From positions 6,165,501 through 6,229,500 of the forward strand of contig NC_059084.1 of the NCBI RefSeq assembly GCF_020497125.1: a stretch of DNA of 64,000 bases, written 5' to 3'. Below, piece by piece: positions 1 through 11,876 of the stretch. The notes beneath the pieces are model-generated. The model did no database searches. It saw only the letters and a list, made by a program, of their open reading frames with translations, and was not told where the DNA came from. The stretch is from Mauremys mutica. Its lineage: Eukaryota > Chordata > Testudines > Geoemydidae. The translations under genes were made by a program, and so were the position numbers. Position 1 is the first letter of the stretch, and the number at the start of each line of letters is the position of its first letter.

Positions 1-1497
1 AGGCTAAGCAGCTGTAGTCCATTCACCCCTGGGCACGGCCAATTGGTTTATGCTGTCTTTGATAGCTTTCTGTGGGGGTTCTTAAATTATTGAGATGAGC
101 CAAAAAAGAACTTCCCAGTCATTCATAAACACAAGCTATTGATTTATTAATAAATAATAAACACATGTATTTATATATTTCATTGATTTCTTGATGACAG
201 ACCAAGCAAGCAAAGTATGGCGGCTTCAGGAGTGGGATAGCCAGCAGGGATGGTCGATCATACATGACGAGGTCATAAGACCCATGAAGTTAGAAAGAGA
301 AAAGTCCTATTGGAGCCTCTAGGCCCAGATGCTCAAGGTGCTTAGGCACCTAACTGCCATTGATTTCAATGGGAGCTGAGTGCCTAAATACCTTTGAAGA
401 TCTGGGCCCTAGTTGAGCCCCTTGGGCTTGTTCCCATCAAACTCTTCTCTGGTTTTCTGTGGAGCCTAATTTACGATGTCCTCAGCCCTGCAGTTTCCAC
501 CACTTTCCTTTGGAGACTGTTCCCAGATCTCCTGCTCAGGAGATTCCTGGGTGATATCAGGCCAAATTAAGCCTTGGTATAACTATACTAGTTTGAGTAG
601 AGTTACCCCAGGGGTATATTTTATCCTAGATTCATTTATTTTGCATAATTTCTGCTCAGCTCCTCATGCCACCTGTTAATGCTGCCTCTTGCTTGGCATT
701 CACACTCTTCAGACATCTGTAGATAGTTGTCACATTCCCCCACCAGCTTTAGCAAGTCATGCTATTATCCCTGTTTATGTTAACCTTTCCCCGCATATTA
801 ATCCCCCTAGCCCATCAGTTGTGGTAGTGGTTCTAAACCAAACATCTCCCTTCTGATACTGAGGTGCCCAGGAATGCAGCATTCCAAGTGTGGCTTCAAC
901 ACAGTTCTATTGAAATAATTCTCCTCTCCCTTTGTTACAACTGACTACCCGCACTAAGCAGCCCAGTTTTGCTGTCGTATCACACAGCCAATTGTGTATC
1001 TCAATAATCCAGTTTTATGACCACAATGCATTGTATGCATGCTGAGAGGTTCAAAGAGAACGAGAATCCACCAGAGCCATCAGAACTTACTCTCTTTATC
1101 GCCCAGAGAGTCCACTCATTTATTTAAAATTAACATTGCAATAAACAGGTTGTTTTCTTTTTCCAGTAGCCTAAAACATTAGCAGAACGTGAGGAGGATA
1201 CCACCACCATGCTCCTTTATTCTCTTGAATACCCAATTGCTTAACAACCAATGGCTTCATCCAGTCCATAGAGGCAGTTGAGAGACTGAAGACAGTGCAA
1301 ACCCACTGGGGATTTTGTGTCCTTGATTCTAATGGAACTACCCCAGGGATGGATTCAGACCTTTGAGAGTGAGGTGAGCACTTGTGCCCTGATCTGCAGA
1401 GGTGAGTTTCCAATTTTCTAATTTCACAAAACCGAACACCCTTCCCCTGCCCGCCCTCCCTCCCTAGCTCGCTCTCCCCCACCCTCACTCACTTTCA
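1..1497. other. non-coding, 3' flank of ARFGAP1
   Basis: Apart from the palindromic element at 322-409 nothing with gene-like structure was found. Open frames are short and unrelated to known proteins. Confidence 0.6.
322..409. repeat. palindromic mini-element (GGCCCAGAT ... TCTGGGCC)
   Basis: Left arm GGCCCAGATGCTCAAGGTGC and right arm AAATACCTTTGAAGATCTGG pair imperfectly around a centre of GCCATTGATTTCAATGGGAG. The same family interrupts the MIR element at 49.15 kb. Confidence 0.75.
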
Positions 1498-2030
1498 CTG
1501 GGCTGGGGCCAGGGGTTTGGAGTGAAAGAGGGAGCTCAGGGCTGGGGTAGGGGGTTGGAGTGCAGGTGGGGGCAGGAGTCGGGCTCTGGAAGGGACTTTG
1601 GGTGCAGGAGGGGGCTCAGAGCTGGGGTAGAAGGTGGAGGTGCAGGACGGGCTGTGGGGTGCGGGCTCTGGGAGGGGGCTCAGGGCTGGAGCAGAGGGTT
1701 GGGGTGCAGGCCACAAGCCCTGGGATGGAGTTTGGGTGCAGGAGGGGGCTCAGGGCTGGGGTAGAAGGTTGGGGTGCAGGCTCTGGGAGGGGGCTCAGGG
1801 CCGGAGCAGGGGGTTGGGACACAGGACACAAGCCCTGGGATGGAGTTTGGGTGCAGGAGGGGACTCAGAGCTGGGGTAGAAGGTTGGGGTGCAGGACGGG
1901 GTGCGGGCTCTGGGAGGGGGCTCAGGGCTGGAGCAGGGGGTTGGGGAGCAGGACACAAGCTCTGGGATGGAGTTTGGGTGCACGAGGGGGTTCTGACCTG
2001 GGGCAGGAGTTGGGGTACAGGCTCCTGCTG
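1498..2030 (+). repeat. G-rich minisatellite, ~115-127 bp higher-order unit
   Basis: Short modules of the type GGGCTCAGGGCTGG, AGCAGGGGGTTGGGGTGCAG and TTTGGGTGCAGGAGGG recur. A higher-order unit is marked by CAAGCCCTGGGATGGAGTTT at about 1714, 1829 and 1956. The open frames in all six frames across it are repeat artefacts. Confidence 0.85.
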
Positions 2031-2285
2031 GGCAGTACTTACCTTAGGTGGCCCCCAGTCGGCGGCACAGTGAGGCTCAGGCAGGCCCCCTGCTTGCCCC
2101 GGCTCTGCGCCGCTCCTGGCAGCAGCTAGCATGTCCCAGCGGCCCGTAGGTGGAGGGATCAGGGGGCTCTGCGCGCTGCCTGAGCCCGCAGGCACCGCCC
2201 CCACAGCTCCTATTGGCCATGATTCCCAGCCAATGGGAGCGGTGGGGCCAGCACGCACAGCTTCTCTGATCCCCCCTTTAGGCTG
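2031..2285. repeat. GC-rich dispersed element with inverted CCAAT boxes
   Basis: It directly abuts the minisatellite. Its centre carries GCTCCTATTGGCC and GCCAATGGGAGC (about 2205-2241), an inverted pair of CCAAT boxes. From memory the combination of minisatellite plus this block is a recurring unit in turtle assemblies; that recall is unverified. CpG content is higher than in the surroundings. Confidence 0.55.
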
Positions 2286-5200
2286 GGCTGGCCTTGCAGT
2301 GGCTGTGTAACTGCAACTTTCATCCAGCGTCAGCCGGTGCTGTACACGCAGCCACAGCCCATGCAGACCCTACAAGGCGGCTTTTTTCCACCTTTTGGCC
2401 CTCCTTAGTCTGGGCTAACCCCTCTGGGGCTCCTGGCATGAAACAGAACTGCTCATTTACATGGTTTTCTATCCCCACCCACCAACCAGCCCTGGGCTGC
2501 TCTGTGCCCACAGCCGCTGAGAATCCCCAGGACTACATGCAGGATGGGATCCCTCTCCTTCGCCCAGCACAACGCCTGAACCAAGGCAGCCTGTGGCCTT
2601 CCTACACCGTATCTCTGCAATTCTCCGCTCACTGTGTGATATTGGTCCCCTTCTCTACCCAAGCCACAGAGGATATGGGTCTGCTAAAGCCCCCTCCACC
2701 CACCCACCCATTATAGAGGTTTGGGATTTAGCTCAAGCTGAAGGGAATCATGCTGCCAACTCTAGACATGCCTAGCTCCGTGCTTGGCGCATCAGCCAGG
2801 CTGGTGTCCATCACACTTGCACCAGAGAAGTTCTCCCTTGGTTGACTACGGCTTTTGGAGCCTCAGGAGCCTGGCCCAGCAGCACACAGGGGCTGGGCAG
2901 AATTTAAATTTAGTTCATCTGCTCCTGGCCGGTTCACCTAAAGCTACTTTCCCTTAGCTACACTGAGCAGAGGGAGCAACCAAGGAGATGGTGGGGATTC
3001 TCCTACCCTGCAGTCAGGGAGCCATGGAAGAAGGGACAGTAGCCTCAAGGTAAATGAAACCTTTTACTACACAACCGGGTCCTATGCTGCTCTTTGTCTG
3101 ACCAATAGGACATGAGGATTTCCTTTATGCTCACGCAGGAGCAGTAGAAGTGTATCCAGTTGGCTGAATAAATCTAGAGTGGTTACACTGCTCCTGTCCA
3201 AGTCAAACAGTGGGTGCAGTCTGGCCAGGCAAATAAGAGCAATGATGGTTTGTTTGCATCAGAAAGGCCCTTTATATATTTATATTTTTACACACACACA
3301 CACCCCATCCTGGTCTAACCTGTGTCCCAGTGACCATGCTGCATCCTAGACCCAGGGACACACCGACTCTCCTTGTACACTTGGGCAGGTTCTGAGAAAA
3401 GCAGAAACCCCCCACCAGTGCCTTAGCACACCTTTAGCAGGGGCATCTTTGCACTTCCGTTGTTGCTGGCAATAGCATGAGGTTTCAAGTCACCTGTGTG
3501 TGTTTAGGGCTGGTGAGGGACTCAGGGAAGGACTGGGTTTACTGTTAAACGACTGGAGCTGCAGCTCTGGTTAACAGAACATTGGGTGCTGACAGCTTGG
3601 GACAGCTCAGATCTAGCTAGTGCCTCATTACATTAAACTCACCTGTCCTTGTGCTCAGCCTAAAGACAAAGCTCATCAGGAGGGCCAGCTCTCATTGTCC
3701 AGTGACTTCCATTTTATGGTCATCTGATCCGGCTCCATCATCCTGTGCCAGATCATTGGCCCTACCCAGTGGCTTCGGTTTTTATGTCGCTAAACAATTA
3801 CTGACAGCTAATTGACTCCCCGCGACCAAAGTGCACCCAGCACTGCTGCTGCCAGTGGAAACCACAGGGCAGCTGGCTTTATGGTTCTGACCTCAGGCAC
3901 TCACAAGCATGGCCTAAGCCTGTGCACACCATCACAATGCTAGCCAAGCCAGGGGACCTGCTCACCCCACGGTTAGACGTTACAGTCCCCATCACCCTGT
4001 AACCAGTTACACCCTGACACAGTTTGCTCTCATTTACAATACAGCGATGATCCATATTGTAACCATGCCCTCCTAGTGTGGTAGCGTAGAGCAGCCCTAC
4101 GCTCCCACTTGCTTTTCCTCGGAGGTGCATTATTCTTCCCTCCAGAGTTTATGCCATTGGGGTATTGCTGATATTTTACCCATTAGATTTTGAACTTCTT
4201 CCAGAACAAACAAATTAAAGATGGAAAATATTTAGAGCAGAGCTTTAAGGCAGAGAGAGAATGTTTTGCTGCCATGGTAACCAGTTAAGGTACTGCAACA
4301 CTTGCCAACCGATTTAAAAAAGATTATACAAGAGGAAAGGTTTATTGCATCCCCAAATAGCCTTGTGTAAAGTGCCACATGCATCTAAACCAAACATTAA
4401 CATTCACTTAACCCACAGAAAACACGGCATTACTGATACTCACCAATCAGTTCCTGCAGGGACCAAAGGGGGCACCATTACACAGCAGCTCAGCACAAGG
4501 GTGCCCTGATGCCTGGGAAGCTCACCCTAAGCTGCCTGTTGGAGGCGCTGCTACACCCAATGCAGGTGTCCTAACCACTCCCGCTCTCAAGATGACCCTA
4601 GTAAGAGCCACTATCTTCTGCTTTGGGGAGTGCTAGCTTTCTGACGAGGAGTAAAGCTGAGTTCCTCACACTTTTGGCCATTAAGGACCAAGCTACCAAC
4701 AAAGTCAGAAGTTTAGTCCCAGGTGCAGTTGCCTGCCTGATCTGCACAAACAAATCCCCAATCTGCATGTGCAGTCACAGTAACTGTCTGCCCAGTGAGG
4801 TACACACATTGTTACGTGCCCACCTGGCCTTCTGCAAAATATAGCCCATTGGAGCCCATCACCTTTTTCATCAAAATAAGGGTGTTAACACCATAAGCAA
4901 TTGTGCCCTAAAGACACAGAACTGCATTCTTTTTACCTCAAGGAAGCCCACTGCAGTTGCACCATCATCTTTAGTCCACACTCTGAAGTGTTGCATACTG
5001 TGGAAGGCACTGCTTAGCAGCTGTTAAGCTCCACTCCAGAGCTAGCTGCATTTTAGGGATGAGTAACATGATCCCTAGGTATACACCTCCCCCCCTCACA
5101 CTCAGATGCTTAATTAGCTATCAGATGAAACATACTATACAACTTATCATTGTGCAGTCCTTGGATATGATGAATATGCATACACCAGCGCAGAGTCATT

Positions 5201-5399
5201 GCATCTAAGTGTCCTCTCCAGAGGATTTAGCATATCTGAAATTTTCCATTTCAGAGGATTAGTAACCAAATCAACTCATTAGAAATACAGAAGAGACAGA
5301 GGAGCCCATGGGTAAAACTGGATGTCTTATTTTGTAGCTCACTATTCTGAAAGGTGTTACATCAAGCAGAAGCTTCCAGCACCCCCTGTTCTATTTTTG
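2286..5399. other. non-coding intergenic
   Basis: Unique-looking sequence with one CA repeat. No collagen Gly-X-Y exon (as expected for the syntenic neighbour COL20A1) is visible on either strand. Confidence 0.55.
3286..3304. repeat. short (CA)n microsatellite
   Basis: About nine CA units after an AT-rich tract. Confidence 0.85.
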
Positions 5400-5782
5400 A
5401 GTGGGGATGAGGGGGACACAAGGGAATTGGATGAGCTTGTTTAGAAATGATAAATGTGTGAGTCATCAAAATGGAAAAAAAGGTTTGCTACGCATTTTGT
5501 GTGACGGCGCTTCATACACAATGCAGAGGATGCTGCAGACCGTCAAAGTCATCCTTGTCAATGACGGCAAAGTTTGGATTATTATTTGTCCAAATTTACT
5601 TCGCATCCTTGCGGTGCTGGATCAACGGCCGCGGCTCCCCCATCAACTTTGCTTCCGTCTCTCACACTGCTGGAGTTCAGCAGTTGATGGGAGAGCGATC
5701 GGGGATCGATTTATCGCGTCTACACTACATGCGATGAATCAATCCCCTCACCCCCAATCTGGCGGGTAGTGTAGACGTACCC
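5400..5782. mobile_element. DNA-transposon relic ending in GTAGTGTAGACGTACCCC
   Basis: A GC-richer block with the terminal motif AGTGTAGACGTACCCC at about 5768-5783 and an internal GGGGATCGATTTATCGCG followed by TCTACACTACATGCG. This resembles a dispersed reptile non-autonomous DNA element. The open frames across it have no recognisable domain. The left boundary is uncertain. Confidence 0.5.
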
Positions 5783-5985
5783 CGGGTATTCAATTATTTC
5801 CATGCTCCCAGCTAGTACATGCAATGGCACTTGCCTGATGCCAGAAATGATTGTTCATTACTGTTGTTGCAGCCGGGTGGGTCCCAGGCTACTAGACACA
5901 AGATAGGTGAGATAAGTCCAATAAAAGATGATGTCTGTTGGTGAAAGAGACAGAAGTTGGTCCAATAAAAGATACCTCATCCTCA

Positions 5986-6095
5986 TAAGAACGGCCGTAC
6001 TGGGTCAGACCAAAAGCTCGGGACACCATTCCTTACCCATCCTGGCTAATAGCCATTAATGGATTTAACCTCCATGTGTCTCTCATTTTTTCACT
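5986..6095 (+). mobile_element. CR1-type LINE fragment, internally deleted
   Basis: It reads CATAAGAACGGCCGTACTGG, GTCAGACC, then jumps to GGGACACCATTCCTTACCC, ATCCTGGCTAATAGCC and ATTAATGGATTTAACCTCC. These blocks match, from memory, the common turtle CR1-like consensus with about 100 bases between them missing. Immediately before it (about 5875-5985) is the repeat motif GTTGGTCCAATAAAAGAT found widely in turtle and crocodilian DNA. Confidence 0.75.
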
Positions 6096-8309
6096 GATAT
6101 TTGTTCAAATCAGCAAAAACTTAGGGATTCTACTAATTCTACAGCTAATATTGGCTGTAAACTGATTTTAGGGACTGTGTTTCCAACAAGCATGTAAGAG
6201 AGTGAGTCTGCCCCTGTTCAGGTTTATACTTTGCTACGTAGCTACGAGCCCGCTGGGGCCGGTTGCAGGTTAGCTCACTGCTTTTTGCTTTGCAACTGCA
6301 AAACAACAAACAAAAGATGGAGGGTAGTACGCATCAGAGGGCAAAATCCTCAGCAAGGTTGGAGGACTGCTCCCTGCAGCTGAGGGGTGCAAAGGTGGCT
6401 TTGTGTTCCAACCCCAGAGCCACTCCTCTTAAGAACACTCCTTGCCCGAGGGAACGCTCCTGTGGCCAGCTAAGCCAGATTTAGGACAGCTTTGCACTGG
6501 GGAAGTGTTCTAAAAGTGCCCTAATGCTCTAGAGAATTTGGTCCACCCTTTGTTTCCATCTTGGGAGCCTATAGAGACAGAGCGGCAGATGTATCCAATG
6601 CTAGGGAGTGTTATTGCATAGTGCTGGCAGAAAATGAACATGCTATTCAACAACTTCTCATTAACCAGTTACAAATCTAAGACTGGAACATTCACATCCT
6701 TGATCGTTCTACCTTTCATTCCAGAAAATACCATAGATATGGGACCCTACTGAGGTCAATGGTGCAACACCAGTATAACCAGAGGAAACTAGCTCACTAT
6801 ATACTGTTTTTTCCAAATGAGCAACTCTGAGCATAAGTATAATGAATCAAGCCCCTTGAAATCATAAGAACAATTTACAAAAAAGATAGATTTGTAGGGA
6901 GAGGGGGCTTTTATTTGCTTTCTGGGTTTTGAGTCTTTAGGGGACATGTTTTCAAGTGTTTTCCTCCAGAAACATTAGGGCTAGAAATTTACTTATTTTT
7001 TCAAATGAAAGTTGAGATTCTCTCATCACAAGACTCCAGAAGCTAGAGCTTGAAACAAAGCAAATATTACGAGACTTGTGATAAGAATCATGAGACTGTG
7101 CAACACTGAAAATCAACAAACTTGTGTAAGAGAAACCATCTAAGAGCGATGTCTTCTTCGTTCCCCTTTTCCTCACCATTCTTGGTGTGTGTGGGGGGTG
7201 GGGGAAGGTTATTCCAAGCCTTCTCCCTCCCTCCAACAGTCCTCAGTCCTAATCAAGGCTGTAGTGTCATGTCAGTCTAAATGGATCTGGTTCCCTATGG
7301 AGACACTCCAGAGTGACAGGAAGTGCTCCTACCCCTATCATGTCACTATCAGAATTACCTGTCACACCTCTAACTGGATTTCAATACCACTTTGCTCTGT
7401 GCTCTTATCACCTCCTTTTAAGTCATGCTTAGTGAGCTATGCCAAGGAAACACATTGCATTCCCTACTGCTAGTCCAGCAAAAACAGAAAAGGGTGTGGA
7501 TGAGAAAAGCAGTGTGGAATCTAGCATAACAAGGTTACCTTTTATTTTAAAAATGTCCATATTTGCCAGTCGGAGGACCCTGGAATAAAGGTTGTTGTAG
7601 CAATGGTTTTACATTGCAGACTTATGTATTTCCTAGCAATTTTAAAATATTTGTTTAGTAGGAAATGGGAACTGCCCCTTTAAAAAAAAGGGGGGGGGCA
7701 GGGTACTTGATAAGCAAATGCACGTATTTGTTTTATGAATCCTGCCTGTAAGTCCAGCGCAGGGAAGACGGAGCCTGTAGAAAGCTGCTTAAGAAAGGTC
7801 AGAACTCAAGGGATAATAAAGTTCTCTAAGAAAGCGAAGTCTCATCCTTCAGCGTGTAACACTAGAGAGTGAATTTGGTGTTTATGAAAATGACTTGGCT
7901 TGACCCAGGCATAAGAGGGACAGATGATAGAGAGATCACTGAGCGAAGAAGGATGAAAGGCCCCCTCACCCACAGGCCTGAGCATGCTATCTCTGCAGCA
8001 CACTCCACTCCTGCTTCCCTAATGAGAGATAAAAAACCCATTGCTCCCACAGAGCACCATATAACCCCTGGGCAGTTTCTCCCATCCCTCTTTGGAAATA
8101 TACAATCTCCCTGCAGCGCGTATGGCGCAGATTAGTTATACGGCTTCTACAGGAAAGGGGCTAACTGCAGAAGAGGAAGATTGCCCCATCTATGATTATG
8201 ATGAAACATGCTGCATATGCAGAGATAGACAATCATGGCATAAATGGAAGGATGGGGAGAAAACCACAGGCTCCTCGAGTATTATATATTATGTGTATTA
8301 CAGTTGTGC
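6096..8309. other. non-coding intergenic
   Basis: No gene or clear repeat apart from a poly-A/poly-G junction at 7682-7698. Confidence 0.55.
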
Positions 8310-8532
8310 CTGGCAGCCCAAGATCAGGGCTCTGTTATGCGAGGCACCGTACAAGCACACAGACGGTCGTTGCTCAGAAAAGCTGAATAGGCCAAAGGGT
8401 TGCAGGGGAAAGAGACCCAGAGAGGTCAAGTGATTTGTCCAAGGTCTCATAGCAGGTGAATCGTAGAGTCAGGAAAACAATTCAAGGCTGCTGATTCCCA
8501 GTCCTGTGCTCTATCTAATAGCTTAGTCTGCC
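8310..8532 (-). mobile_element. old CORE/MIR-type SINE with attached repeat
   Basis: The segment GAGAGGTCAAGTGATTTGTC CAAGGTCTCATAGCAGGTG is the reverse complement of the conserved MIR stretch (TGTGACCTTGGGCAAGTCAC type). It ends in the tRNA-like part near 8530. The flank at 8325-8365 is the GTGCTAGG/TGTACAA repeat. Confidence 0.65.
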
Positions 8533-11487
8533 TCTCAATCATTGGAATATTTCATAAACGGGCAGTAGCTGATTCTGGAACCCCAGGGGATGGAAGGCCT
8601 CACAAACTTTAGATGCATAACGAATAATCCCTCAGCTTCTGTACTCGACCCCCACTCTTCCACAGTGCAGTGAGAACGCACTAATTATGTTATAATTAAC
8701 ATTGCACTTAACTTGCCAGAAACTGCTCCTTCTGCTGTGTTCCGTGCGATCCTAGACAGACCTACTTTAAAACATTTGCTCTGTGAGCAGCTGCTGGAGC
8801 AGCCATGAACAGAGCCTCTGATTAACGGCACTGGATCAGGCATTGGGTGTTGCTAAGAAACAATACAAGCCCTAGGAACACCACCCTCCTCTCTTTCTGA
8901 CCCCCACTACCTTCGCATTAAGAGTTTGTGTTAGTCTAAAGGCTGAGGACCAGGTTGACGAGATGAGGGTTAACTCTACTGGATGGAATCAGACTAAACC
9001 CAGCACTTTAAAGTGGCTTCATCCAGTAAGATGCAGCAGCTCAGCGAGAGGAACGGAAGTCCCAGAAATCACAGGCATGGCCACTCGCTGCGTCTGCTAC
9101 AGAAGCAACAACATCACAAAGTCCAAGCGTAACCTTAGGGTAAAAGTCGGACGCAGAGAAAAGGGGCGAGGAACAGAGGGTGTGGTGGGAAGATGGGGGA
9201 GCAAGGAGATGAACAAGGCTGCTAGCATTGTCTCTAATTTCTAGTTTCTACTGCCTTTAAACTGGGTTTAATTGCAACAGGTAGTAAAATAACCCCCTCT
9301 GGCGGCCATGAAGAAAATTGGTACTGCGTTGATCACGCATAAGGACCTCACCTCGTCATTATCCTAGAGTCGGAGCTCCCAAGTTTTATTTACAGGTTTA
9401 TAGAAGCTCAACACAGCAGGGCCTCTTGATTTCAACCTCTAGGTGCTACTACAGTACAAACAATAGGGTCTGCAGTGTGATGAAAGGAAAGGTAGCCAGA
9501 GACTACAGATTAGATGAATGCACAACAATGGGGAGTTTTTACTTTCAAGATTCTTCGTCCTCTTTCAAGTCATTTTCGTACTCCCATGTTCACGGAGGAT
9601 GTTCGTTTGCACTGTCACTGGTATCATGCATTGCAATTTGGTGTTTGTGGCTTTATTTATGCTGGGTTTTTTGCCAAAAAAAGTTCCTCCCTTTATAGTC
9701 AGTTCTTCCCCAGCAGTGGTAGCACTGGATAGTTACAGTGCTAGGGTAGACAAGGCCCCATGTAACCAACTGTATTTTAACCACCATGTTATCTAGCCCT
9801 GCCGTAAGCAGAGCTGGACAATGATGCATGTATGAGATATCACAGACAAGTTAGAGTATTAAGATATATTATTCATGTGGGCGCTAGCCTAACTCTGCTC
9901 CCGCTGAAACCACTGGTCAAACTCATTGACTTCAATAGGAACAGAATTAGGTTAATGAGGAGTGCTTATGAAAATCCCACCCAGGACTAGAACTGTGAGT
10001 TCAATACAGTTTATTACACGTTTGTAGTATCAGTGTGATGACTAATTGCTAATGTCAATAAAAATGTGTATTGTAAAGATACACATTAGTTTTAAGTAGC
10101 AGCCACTCACTTTAGAACTATCGGAGTTTTTATATGCAGTCACAAATGCTGGAAGGTTTCTAGGAGAGTGAAGAACTGATTCTGAGCCTGACCTTAACCA
10201 GGACTTCCTTGTTCCGGGTACAACTGAGATAGACAGACAGTGGGACATAAATTGCAGGTTTGAACATTTCTTTAAAACATCTGGCCTTCAGGATATAGGG
10301 CAGTAAAGCAAAAACCTGAGCAATATGATGGAGAATTACAAACATTAGCCATTAACACTTGAAATCAGATGTGGGCAGAATACATTTCACAAAGACAAGC
10401 CTAAGCCATTCTGCATTTCTTGGCAGAAGGTGACTTATCTATTGTGCGATACAACAGCCTCAGAACCTCTTCTGCTCGGCAGAGCTTGAAGGGAAAGACA
10501 AAGGTAGATTTACAAACTGTGGAAGGCTGATAGCATTGTTTGCTGCCTGAGCAGGGAATAGGAAGCTCAGCAAGATACAGCACAACCTCACTCGGTAATC
10601 ACCAGTCTGGGAGAATCAGTCCATCACTTCCCAATAGCTCACCACACTTCAAGTCTCCAAGTGGAGTCTAGCACAGGCGCTCTTTGATTTTCACTTCATG
10701 CACACTGGTTTTTCAGTTAGTTTATATGCCAGCCCGCTCTGGCATGGTCTTAGTGAAATTCAGAGCCCAGAGGGGAGGATCCCAAAAAAATACAAGGTGC
10801 ATTTTTCTTAGACTCCATATCAGCAAACTGCTTAGAAGAGAATGTTTCCTTTCCCACGGCTCTGATGTCTTGATGAGGTACCGGTACCATTATGCTGAGA
10901 TGGCCCATTAGACACCGGACAGGTGGCACCACATCAGATAAGCAAGCGTCTCTGGAGCTCCTTGCAAGTTACCGCTTTTAAAGGTTTGAAAGCATCAATG
11001 ATAATCGTAGCTAAGCTTTGAATTTTACTCCCTCCAAACAGAAACTGATCAAACCCCATTTATTTGCTTCTCTGGGTTTTTAACAAGTCCTCCCATTATG
11101 GCTACATCCCAGCAGACTTGCTTCAAAGACAAGCCCACTTAATCCTGTCTAGGTTCTTACACTGCCCTAAGCACTCTGGTATCTGTGTACTACTTAGCCT
11201 GTGCAGTTTGGGAAAAGCAATGGAGGCCAGCCAGCTCATGGATCACTGGCAAGCACCTCTCAGAGGCCAAGGCTCATTTTAATAAAGTATCATTAATGCA
11301 GTTATAGCATGTGAGCAAAGAACCCCAAATGTACAATCAATGGCTTGTGGCATTCTCTCAGATTGCAGTCACACTATCCCAGGCAATCTGCCATTTATTC
11401 AGCATGCCCAACTGCCTAATGTCGGAAGCCTCAGAATGCACAAACAGTAGATTCTTTTGAAATCCTTAAAATCAAATGGGTGGTGAA
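8533..11487. other. non-coding intergenic
   Basis: Holds a diverged palindromic element around a TCATTGACTTCAATAGGA core (about 9893-9955) and a GTAGACAAGGC transposon end near 9750. No coding exon is recognised. Confidence 0.55.
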
Positions 11488-11502
11488 CCACTAGGTGGTG
11501 CT
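11488..11502 (+). promoter_or_regulatory. CTCF-like motif
   Basis: CCACTAGGTGGTGCT differs by one base from the strong CTCF core CCACTAGGTGGCGCT known in vertebrates. It is outside any recognised repeat, in the 3' flank of ARFGAP1. Occupancy cannot be judged from sequence. Confidence 0.5.
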
Positions 11503-11703
11503 ATTCAATCCACCTCTGTTGTGAATGGTGCTCCCTGCTCAGCTCTTGCTGTGTGTGTGTAAGCTGCTTTGACAGTCCAAATACATGGTGCAGCCTGTTA
11601 AGCCTTTCCATGGTGCTTTTGTATGGCTGCTGAGTGATTGGCCTTCAAGGCTGATGGTCAAATAGATTCCCCGCTCACTTTACTCAGAGTAATCCTAGCT
11701 AAG

Positions 11704-11876
11704 GCCTTGTCTACACTAATGTAATTTGGTAGGCAACTGTGTAGCAGTACTCAAGTGGCGACGGGGGACAAACCTTAAATCAAATGGCCTGAGTCAAATG
11801 GACCCAGTGCACAGGTGATACTAGGTCTAGCACAAGTTCAATTACCAAGTTCGCTTCTCTCGTGTAGACACCCCCC
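11704..11876. mobile_element. DNA-transposon fragment with GTCTACAC / GTGTAGAC ends
   Basis: The left end reads GCCTTGTCTACACTAATG and the right end CTCGTGTAGACACCCCCC, an imperfect inverted pair about 170 bases apart. Similar GTAGACAAGGC ends occur at about 9748 and 46801, suggesting one dispersed family. There is no coding capacity. Confidence 0.55.

Noticed and set aside
1522..2258. Several overlapping open frames on both strands
   Set aside because: All are translations of the G-rich minisatellite and the adjoining GC-rich block; open in many frames at once because stops are rare.
5401..5769. 122-codon open frame
   Set aside because: Lies in a non-autonomous DNA-transposon relic, with no transposase motif.
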